A DNA stretch of 64,000 nt from Osedax fenrisi. Its lineage: Eukaryota; Annelida; Polychaeta; Sabellida; Siboglinidae. Both the position numbers and the translations under genes were made by a program. The notes under the pieces were generated by a model. The model was not told the origin of the DNA and did no database searches. It saw only the letters and a program-made list of their open reading frames with translations. The DNA lies in the NCBI GenBank assembly GCA_964019155.1, contig OZ025245.1, positions 3,178,343-3,242,342 of the forward strand. Reading direction: 5' to 3'. Shown here in pieces: positions 52,850 through 64,000 of the stretch (the stretch's first letter is position 1; every line of letters begins with the position of its first letter).

Positions 52850-54398
52850 ATCAAATCAAATCAAATCAAAATGGTTTATTTAGACACTCAATTGTATAGC
52901 AATAGGTTTGCTCTGTTAAGTGTTGTGTTAATAAAAAAAAGACAAATTAAATAAGGAGATATAGGTATAACACTAATTTAAATATAAAAGTAGGTTGAAT
53001 TATTAATTAACGATTTAATAAATATTCTACCAGGTTACGTTTAAACGTTGACAAATTTACAATTTCTCGTATAGAACGAGGAATAGGATTCCATAATCGA
53101 GGAAGAGCGTACGAGAAAGCACGCTTTGTCGTACGTGTTAGATTGGGGACGCCTACTTCAAATCGTAAGATATCCTCAGTTGATCTTGTAGTTCTAAGAG
53201 GTTGTATCAATTGGAGTGAAGATCGTATATATTCGGGCTGATGAGTAGTTAGGGCCTTGTGAACGATACACAGTACTCTTTTCTCAGCACGTTCTGATGC
53301 TGATAGTATCCTAAGTGATTTCATCTTTAAGGTGACACTTGAGTGATCCCCGCGTGGTTGCCGATATATCGTTCTCACAGCTGATCTGATAATACGATTA
53401 ATAGGTAATATCGTGGATTGGGGGAGTCCAATTAGTATAGAGTTACAGTAATCAATTGACGAAAAAACTAATGAATTAATTAAAATATAAGTTAGATTAT
53501 TATTGATATATTTACGTATATGCCGAATGTTATATAGATTATGGTTAGCTTTACTACATATACTTTGAATATGGTAATTCAACGACATATCGCGGTCAAT
53601 AGTTATTCCTAGATATTTTATTTTGGAACTAGGATTAATGATTATACTATTAATTGATATAATTGGAAAATCATTGTAAGAGCTAGGAATATTAATTAAT
53701 TCAGATTTGTTAGTGTTAAGACTTAACTTATTATTTGTTAGCCACACATGTATGTCATTTGCACAGTTGGATAACTCATTACGATGAGATAGACTGTGTT
53801 GAGATATAGTACTATATAGAAGTATATCGTCAGCATAAAGATGATATTTGATATGCTTATATTGTCTAATGATGCTAGATATAGGTCTAATATAGATTAG
53901 AAACAGAATAGGTTCAAGTACAGAACCTTGAGGTACACCTGTTTTTAAATTATTTGGTTGAGAATAGTGGTTTCCAGTTTTTATAGAGAATGTACGATTC
54001 GAGATGAAAGACATCATCTAATCTATAGAGAATGTACGATTCGAGATGAAAGACATCATCTAATCTAAAGCTTTGTCAGTTAGACCGATATCAATTAATC
54101 TTTGTTTTAAAATAATATGATCTAGAGTATCAAACGCAGCAGATAAGTCGAGAAGGAGTAATTGTATATTAGAATGAATATCAAGAGATTTAATAACATT
54201 ATCAATAACATGTAGTACAGAAGTTTCTGTACTATGATGTAAACGATATGCACTTTGATATTTATCTATTAGTTGGTAAGTATGTAAGTAATTATTAAGT
54301 TGAAAATATACAACTTTTTCTAAAAGTTTGGCTATTGTAGGTAATTGAGATATGGGTCGGTAGTTATTTAGGTCATTGATGTCTAGTTTATTTTTTTT
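52850..54398 (-). mobile_element. CR1-like LINE inserted in (TAC)n, 5'-truncated
   Basis: On the minus strand: partial ORF2, about 140-bp 3' UTR, then (TGATT)n tail directly abutting (AGT)n. The 5' side abuts (AGT)n through an A-run at 54390-54398. It is therefore flanked by the same microsatellite on both sides. Related to, but clearly diverged from, the LINE at 55058. Confidence 0.9.
53007..54390 (-). pseudogene. LINE ORF2 RT fragment with nonsense codon and duplication
   Basis: Begins just before the RT NYRPISQLPTIAKLLEKVV block (54375) and continues through LLLDLSAAFDTLDH to about 54065. There the tryptophan codon expected after ALD (as in the sister element, SALDWFM) is TAG. A 42-bp segment, 53982-54023, is repeated at 54024-54065 and carries the same TAG, so the nonsense change preceded the duplication. 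Downstream the frame stays open to 53007: GVPQGSVLEPILF (the usual G after L is E), YHLYADDILLY, YLGITIDRDMSL and LWNPIPRSIREI. Nonfunctional. Confidence 0.88.
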
Positions 54399-55088
<690 letters not shown>

Positions 55089-55265
55089 GACGATTTATTT
55101 AAACACTCATTAAATAACAACAAAGATTGTTCTGATAAGTGTGAGAAAAGAAGATGATTATAAACATAAACATATAGTAAACAAATATAGTAAACAAAAA
55201 AACATAAACAATAATGTAATATAAGTTATAAAAAATATTATAATTATATATTAAACAATCAAGTA

Positions 55266-58067
55266 TCAATTCGTTGATAATATATATGATTTCAATACAT
55301 TCTTAAACTTATGTGTAGAATGTATTGATCTGATATGGAGAGGAATAGAATTCCATAACGTTGGTGAACTACACGAGAAAGCACGATTGCTTGTTCGAAT
55401 CAACTTGGATTTATGATAGACGAGTACAAGTTTATCATTCGATGACCTAAGTCGAGTAGATGGAGTATTATATTTTAGTGTAGCATGCAAATAACGTGGC
55501 ATTTTATTGACCAATGTTTTATGGATAATACACAGTATTCTATATATAGATTTCTGTTGAATATTAAATATTCTACAATCAACCATTCTCTTTGATACAC
55601 TAGTATAATCAGATAATCGTTGTCTGTATATTATCCTTGTGCTCATTCTGATTATTCTCGATATATTCATCATCAGATTATTGGGTAAACCGTGATAAAT
55701 AGATGAGCAATAATCAAAACGAGACATTACTAATGATGTTATCAACATTAACGTTATATCTTTTGATATGAATTTTCTAGCTCTACGAATATTGTAGAGG
55801 TCATAGTTAGACTTACGACATACTTCAACTATATGTGACTTAAAAGTTAAATTCCTATCAAATATGACACCTAAATATGTAATTTTATCACTAGGAATAA
55901 TAATGGTATCATCAATAGATACAGTCGGGAATTGGTAGCCAGTAGGAATATTCAGTAGCTCAGATTTAGAAGTATTTAATAATAAATTATTAGTTGTAAG
56001 CCAATGATGAATTGCGTTACTACAGCGCGTAAGTACATTTGAGTTTTTAGAAGAAAAACGTGAGAGTGGAACATACAGCAGTATATCATCTGCATATAGA
56101 TGGTATTTTATTTCTGGGAATGTACATATAATATCAGATAAAGGTTTAATATAAATTAAAAATAGAATTGGCCCAAGAACAGAACCTTGGGGTACACCAG
56201 TTGTTAACATACGTGTTGATGATATAGAGTTATTTGTTTTAACTGAAAAAGTTCTATCTTTAAGGTATGACATGAACCAATCTAATGCTGAGTTACATAC
56301 TCCTATATTAATTAGCCTATTTTTCATGATAGTGTGATCTAATGTATCAAATGCAGCAGAGAGATCTAACATTAACATTTGTACCGGATAGTTATCATCG
56401 AGCATTAACATTACGTTATCTAATACATTTATTATAGCTGTTTCTGTACTATGAAATGGTCTATAAGCACTTTGATAGATGTCTAGTAAATCATTGGTTT
56501 CTATATAATTAATGAGTTGTTGATAAACAACTTTCTCTAGTAATTTTGCTATAATAGTAAGTTGCGATATAGGTCTGTAGTTGCTTAATATATTATAATC
56601 AATATTGTGTTTTTTTATAATAGGAGAAATTATAGCATGCTTTAGGTCAGGGTGAACAAAACTATTATTAAGAGATGAACTAATAATATCACATATATAA
56701 CTAGACAAAGTAGTAGCTAATACCTTGAGAGGAATAGGGTCATTAGGAGAAGAGGTTTTCAGACATTGTAATAATCTTGCAATCTTACTAGTAGAAGGAG
56801 AAATAAATATAGACAAGGAGCATGAAATTGGGTTTATATTATCATTTAAATTAGTGGTGTGTGTTGATATATGATTATAATAAATTGTAGAATTAGTAAT
56901 AGAATTACGAATTTTCTTGATTTTTTGAATGAAAAAATCAGCAAACATATTAGAAAGTTTATCTGATTGCAAATCTGGTAGTGTTGCTTTCGGTTTTCTA
57001 CCAAGTATATTATTTGCAGTTTTATAAATTAAATGGGTGTTATTCTTGATTTCTATGAATTTATTATGGTAATATTCTTTCTTTGCAATAAGAATTGACT
57101 TTTTAAAATATTTTCTAGAAATAATATAACTATCAAATGAACTATCAGATTTAGAAATTTTATATAATCTTTCATATTTTCTCATTTCCTTTTTAGCTTT
57201 TAGATTTGTTTCATTGAACCAGTGTATTTTATTATCATTAATATATTTAACTTTACTAGGGGCATGTTTATCTAATAGATAAAGTAAAACATTATTGAAA
57301 TTAGTAATGCTAACAAATTGGTTGTTCATCGATGATTTTAGATCAAATTTGAATCTACATAAGTCAATTTTAGAAATATTTCTATAATTAATATGTCGTT
57401 TGAGTTGTTTTATAACAGGGATATTTATTGTAAGTGATATAGTAAAGTGGTCAGTAAGTAAGTGCGTAATCGGTTTGATTTGTATAATTAAGTTTGATTT
57501 TGATGACGATATAACAAGGTCTAATGTATTGCCAGATGAGTGAGTTTGGGTAGTAATATGTTGTATGAAATTAGAGGAAGATAACATATCAGTTAAAGAA
57601 ATGGAAGATGAGATGTGTTGATTAACTTTAAAATTAAAGTCACCCATTATAATAGTATTATTAGATGGTAGCGATGATAATAGTTCATATAGATTATTAA
57701 TAAATGAAACATAATTATTTGAAGGAGGACGATATATTACTATTAAATTTAAGTCCGTATTATTATTTGTTTTTATATTAGATACTAAACAGTCACTGTA
57801 AGCTAATGTATATTTCTCAAATTTATTTAGTTTATATGTATCTTTAAAAATAATACCTACACCCCCAAATCTGCTATCTGGTCGGGTTATATATTTAAAA
57901 TTATAATTTAATGTTAAAAATTCATAAATACAATTAGAATCATTTTCAGTGAGCCAAGTTTCAGTAAGTGCCAGTATATCAGGTTTATATTCTATTATAT
58001 AATCAGTTAGTAGTGGTAAGTTAGCATGTAAAGATCTTATATTAATCAATGATATATCAATGATATG
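55266..58067 (-). CDS. LINE ORF2: AP-like endonuclease and reverse transcriptase
   Basis: Carries out target-primed reverse transcription. The frame opens directly after the ORF1 TGA with six codons, then a TTG at 58047-58049, with no ATG before the endonuclease homology INIRSLHANLPLLTDYI. Endonuclease motifs, counted from the TTG: LTETWL near 28, FGGVGIIF near 61, IYRPP near 104, MGDFNF near 138, SSGNTLDLVIS near 168, LTDHFTISL near 197. RT: NYRPISQLTIIAKLLEKVV near 490, LDLSAAFDTLDH 561, GVPQGSVLGPILF 615, catalytic YADDILLY 653, YLGVIFDRNLTF near 725. C-terminal LWNSIPLHIRSI near 897. No RNase H is visible. It is uninterrupted for over 920 codons. Start by readthrough or reinitiation from ORF1 is inferred. 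Confidence 0.93.
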   Translation of the reverse strand, partial: HIIDISLINIRSLHANLPLLTDYIIEYKPDILALTETWLTENDSNCIYEFLTLNYNFKYITRPDSRFGGVGIIFKDTYKLNKFEKYTLAYSDCLVSNIKTNNNTDLNLIVIYRPPSNNYVSFINNLYELLSSLPSNNTIIMGDFNFKVNQHISSSISLTDMLSSSNFIQHITTQTHSSGNTLDLVISSSKSNLIIQIKPITHLLTDHFTISLTINIPVIKQLKRHINYRNISKIDLCRFKFDLKSSMNNQFVSITNFNNVLLYLLDKHAPSKVKYINDNKIHWFNETNLKAKKEMRKYERLYKISKSDSSFDSYIISRKYFKKSILIAKKEYYHNKFIEIKNNTHLIYKTANNILGRKPKATLPDLQSDKLSNMFADFFIQKIKKIRNSITNSTIYYNHISTHTTNLNDNINPISCSLSIFISPSTSKIARLLQCLKTSSPNDPIPLKVLATTLSSYICDIISSSLNNSFVHPDLKHAIISPIIKKHNIDYNILSNYRPISQLTIIAKLLEKVVYQQLINYIETNDLLDIYQSAYRPFHSTETAIINVLDNVMLMLDDNYPVQMLMLDLSAAFDTLDHTIMKNRLINIGVCNSALDWFMSYLKDRTFSVKTNNSISSTRMLTTGVPQGSVLGPILFLIYIKPLSDIICTFPEIKYHLYADDILLYVPLSRFSSKNSNVLTRCSNAIHHWLTTNNLLLNTSKSELLNIPTGYQFPTVSIDDTIIIPSDKITYLGVIFDRNLTFKSHIVEVCRKSNYDLYNIRRARKFISKDITLMLITSLVMSRFDYCSSIYHGLPNNLMMNISRIIRMSTRIIYRQRLSDYTSVSKRMVDCRIFNIQQKSIYRILCIIHKTLVNKMPRYLHATLKYNTPSTRLRSSNDKLVLVYHKSKLIRTSNRAFSCSSPTLWNSIPLHIRSIHSTHKFKNVLKSYILSTN

Positions 58068-59057
58068 TCATGTCGAATTATCATTTTCAGTATTGTTATT
58101 TTTAAACGAATTAATATAATTAGTATAGCTTTCAGTCCATGTATTCAGTTGTTGTTCAGTTATTTGTATTGGATCAATATACTTAGTTTGTTTATCAGTA
58201 ATTGTGTATAATTCATATTTATTATGCCTACGATTTAGCCTACATTTGCAATTATCAATTTTATTAGATTTAATTGCATGATATAGTATTTTACCATGTT
58301 TAATCACATCTTTATCTAAGTAAGGTCTAATAAATAATTTCTTGTAATCAGAATCTAGTAATGCTGATCTAGACTCAATAAATGATAAATACGAGAATTC
58401 ACAGCTAAAATAAATAATTATATAGTTTTTTGAGAATGAAACTTTAAGTATTTTTTCTGTGGTTAAATGTAAAGTTCTAAATAATGTATGAACGAAATTA
58501 TTATTTTTATCAGAATCGGGCACATGCTCAATGACTGCTGCTATTGAAGTCGGTAGTTTACCAGACAACTTAGGGGAGTTAGATGATGTAGACTTAGCGA
58601 TAGGTTTAATAATATCACTAAATTTAGATGCCAGATTGTTAATGGTGTTGGTAGAGTCTTTAACAATATCAGAATAAGAAAGTATCGAAGCATTTGATTT
58701 GTCAAGATTTTTAATTAAATTCTTAATCTCAGTAATATCGTCACTATGGTTTCTAAGTATGGAAGCCATATTATTTATATCCTTATTAAAGTTATCGGTA
58801 TTAATATTATTGTTAGCACTAGTTAAATTCAATTCATCATTGGCTTGACTATCAGAACAAGTTTTACATAAAAATTTAAAATACGAGCTACTGAATATTT
58901 GCCTAACCGCTGTGGATGGGGTATTTTTATTTGACCACTTCTCGGGTAAGTAACCAGCAGTGTTCAGACATGTATAATGTATAGTAAAGTCACACATCAT
59001 GCATCCTACTGTTAGGTATTCGTCATCAATGCTGCACTCTTCACAGCGACTCGGCAT
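58068..59057 (-). CDS. LINE ORF1: PHD-finger protein
   Basis: Probable RNA-binding or chromatin-binding partner of ORF2. 329 residues from the ATG at 59057. The N-terminus has a C4HC3 PHD-type zinc finger: C5, C8, C19, C22, H27, C30, C64, C67. PHD-finger ORF1 proteins are known in CR1-like LINEs. Residues about 83-127 (NINTDNFNKDINNMASILRN and following) have heptad-like spacing and could form a coiled coil for multimerisation. The rest is rich in N, K, S and I. No esterase motif is recognised. The stop codon TGA (58068-58070) is in frame with ORF2. The finger could recognise chromatin at the array, but that is inference. Confidence 0.85.
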   Translation of the reverse strand: MPSRCEECSIDDEYLTVGCMMCDFTIHYTCLNTAGYLPEKWSNKNTPSTAVRQIFSSSYFKFLCKTCSDSQANDELNLTSANNNINTDNFNKDINNMASILRNHSDDITEIKNLIKNLDKSNASILSYSDIVKDSTNTINNLASKFSDIIKPIAKSTSSNSPKLSGKLPTSIAAVIEHVPDSDKNNNFVHTLFRTLHLTTEKILKVSFSKNYIIIYFSCEFSYLSFIESRSALLDSDYKKLFIRPYLDKDVIKHGKILYHAIKSNKIDNCKCRLNRRHNKYELYTITDKQTKYIDPIQITEQQLNTWTESYTNYINSFKNNNTENDNST

Positions 59058-59088
59058 AGCGTAGTTTGGTGGCGGGCGTATTGATGCG

Positions 59089-62195
<3,107 letters not shown>

Positions 62196-62350
62196 AGGGT
62201 GTTTTAATATACATGCTTAACCATGCTTAAACATGCTTAAATATGAATGCCATAATAATGTTTTACCGGTGCTTTAATACAATGTAAATGCTTTAATGGT
62301 GTCCTAATGGTGTTTAATCATGCATAATGCTTTATTGGTGCTTTAAGGAT
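62196..62350 (+). repeat. degenerate ATGCTTTAATGGTG-type repeat
   Basis: Irregular short units of the form CATGCTTAA and ATGCTTTAATGGTG next to the (TAC)n end, without a fixed period. Confidence 0.6.
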
Positions 62351-62700
62351 GCTATTCCTGTTTGCTGGGAGGTTGTGCATTTAAATACGATGAGTATATA
62401 AACAATATAGTGAGCGAGGCGTAAGAGTGATGAAAGGTAAGTAGAAAAGTATAACATATAAAAAATGAGGTTGGGGGCGTGTCTTGTAGGAAGAGGAGGA
62501 GATACGATATAAGTTGTATTATTGATTTAATACGTTAAAATGTATAAAAGATTTCACGATTTATATTGATACAAATCTAATAATCTATCATACATGAATG
62601 AATGAATTAATGAATATTTATTTCCAGAATATTAAATATAATATACGGAATTATATTAATAAACTATAAGTAGCATATATTAAGAATGTCGTTAGTATAA
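62351..62700. other. spacer
   Basis: No gene recognised. A short GC-richer piece lies at 62340-62500, with AATG repeats at 62596-62613. Confidence 0.4.
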
Positions 62701-63156
62701 CCAAAGATTTTGCGAAGCAAAGATATAACACTCCCTATGCATTCAACGTAATTTCGTAATATCCCCTGCCGCTGCTAGCAGTAGTATCGAAATCATTGAA
62801 ATAGATTTAGGTTCGGCTCTGTTTGCATACAACAATGTTTTCATTGCTATATTAAATTACATGCAATATAAATTAGCTTTTACTTACTAAATATATACTT
62901 ATAGCATTTAAAACATAAATATCATATTTGTTTGTTATATATCAGTAATGAACACTTAGTTTTCATCATATAAATATTAATTTAAATCATATTATTTAAC
63001 ATTTTAAAAGTGTATAGTTAAATACGAATTTACATTATAAACAACACATAGTTCCTAAAAGTAACCCGCTATAGGTGGCACTGGGGTATTTTGTATACAA
63101 ATATGAATTACACGATTTCGCGTAAGTGTTATATCTTTCTTTCGGAAAATCTTTGG
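62701..63156 (-). mobile_element. TIR MITE, copy 2 (456 bp)
   Basis: Starts CCAAAGATTTTGCGAAGCAA; the complement of the end reads CCAAAGATTTTCCGAAAGAA. TATAA flanks both ends, a likely 5-bp target duplication (or TA within it). Inverse copy of 7781-8233, with better preserved ends. No coding capacity. Confidence 0.85.
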
Positions 63157-63265
63157 TATAACAATAATATCATACATATGAACTTATTACAACTATGAAT
63201 ACATATACACTAATAAATAGAGTTATATATGTAGAGTTACATATGTACCACTTCTGGATATTATC

Positions 63266-63535
63266 ATGAGAAGAAAAATGACCAAATTCGGACATATAAC
63301 TCGTCACGATTCGTTAGCTAATACTATTCTTCATGGATATGTCGAAGGTGAGAGGAAAAGAGGAAGACCTAAAAGAAATTGGATGAATGATATATTCGAA
63401 TTTTCCCATCTTTCTCTTAGGCAACTTTTAGATATTGCAAAAGATCGTTCGAAATGGAGAAAGTTGTGCTATTCATTATCATGTGTTCCCCCTACGATGG
63501 CGACGTCACAGGACTAAGTAACTAAGTAAGTAATA
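63266..63535 (+). pseudogene. C-terminal tail of a non-LTR retrotransposon
   Basis: An 83-codon frame with RRKMTKFGHITRHDSLANTI, GERKRGRPKRNWMNDI and AKDRSKWRKLCY. The G-H-x-x-R, then K-R-G-R-P-x-x-x-W-x-D-D/N-I, then A-x-D-R-x-x-W-R pattern is the conserved C-terminal segment of many LINE endonuclease/RT polyproteins. Immediately after the stop (63515-63517) come AACTAAGTAAGTAATAAAT-like TAAG units, the usual microsatellite tail of such elements, so this is a very short 5'-truncated insertion. The first methionine is not a real start. Its family differs from the CR1-like LINEs in the window. Confidence 0.8.
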
Positions 63536-63544
63536 AATAGAGTT

Positions 63545-63800
63545 AACACCCCTCTTCGCTCTGCATCCAATGGTGTACTTTTCTTGGCCGTCTCGTCCAA
63601 TTAAACGTAGCGATACCTCGTTTAGGCCACACCCAACCGTAGCAGTACCCTCTCAGCCAATGATTCACCGAGGAGAGATTATTTAATGATAGAGACTCCA
63701 GGTATGCAAAGATGTGTTCTAGGAGCTCGTATAGCAGGATTTCGAATACATTCGTGGAGGGAGGACTAGTACTTCTTCTAGAATCCCCTAGTAGTAGGTG
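63545..63800 (+). promoter_or_regulatory. candidate promoter-like GC-richer stretch
   Basis: Contains three CCAAT motifs on one strand within about 120 bp (ATCCAATGG, GTCCAATTAA, AGCCAATGAT), in sequence much less AT-rich than average. No TATA box or start can be fixed and the downstream region is cut by the window end. Confidence 0.25.
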
Positions 63801-64000
63801 ATTAGTGGTGAGGGACAGACGAGTTGTATTATAAGCATATGTTATGTGTATATAAAGTCTGTATTATGCTTATATTAATTGTATATTAGATGATATAATA
63901 CGCGTATACAATGTGTATATGCATATTTATGTTTGTATAATTCATGTATTCAGTTATAATGCTTGGCCTTCGTGTAGTAATATTTATTGACACTATGAGA
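63801..64000. other. AT-rich end of window
   Basis: Nothing recognised. Confidence 0.5.

Overview
The window is AT-rich, intron-style eukaryotic DNA, most likely from an invertebrate animal. The grounds are dense (TA)n microsatellites, CR1/L2-type LINEs, a Ty3/Gypsy LTR element, several small TIR elements and minisatellites, with no compact gene organisation. The species cannot be named from the sequence. No complete host gene is visible; nearly all long open frames belong to retrotransposons. A 200-base N gap lies at 18696-18895.

Layout. (i) 1-4808 and 18896-27937 are the two arms of a large inverted duplication. Each arm carries, in mirror order, a G-rich 20-bp minisatellite, a 1.15-kb TIR element and one Ty3/Gypsy insertion with its flank. 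The arms have different deletions: the left lacks the Gypsy 5' half and about 4 kb next to it, the right lacks RNase H, integrase and part of the 3' LTR. The right arm also holds a Mutator-like MITE and two more minisatellites. (ii) The 14 kb between the arms is AT-rich, with a TIR MITE, a 1.1-kb TA-flanked element, three copies of an unnamed dispersed repeat, TA tracts and one LINE RT fragment. (iii) 27946-41170 is AT-rich with a few GC-richer islands that could be host promoter or exon pieces, RT remnants and a cluster of pogo/Tigger-like MITEs. (iv) 41168-49821 holds a 5'-truncated LINE with a long ORF2, followed by a recent 2,856-bp tandem duplication carrying a second, broken LINE. (v) 50280-62195 is the most striking part: perfect (TAC)n arrays of 2.57, 0.66 and 3.1 kb, separated by two same-strand CR1-like LINEs. 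One is essentially full length (a PHD-finger ORF1 and an EN-RT ORF2 in the same frame, separated by a single TGA); the other is truncated. (vi) 62196-64000 has a second copy of the MITE, the tail of another non-LTR element, and a GC-richer CCAAT-containing stretch.

The best candidate for an undescribed system is a CR1-like LINE lineage that inserts into (TAC)n microsatellite. Two divergent members lie in what looks like one original array of about 6.3 kb, sharing orientation and a 16-nt 3'-end motif. The arrays would act as a safe harbour, as known for other sequence-specific LINEs. This is inference from one locus.
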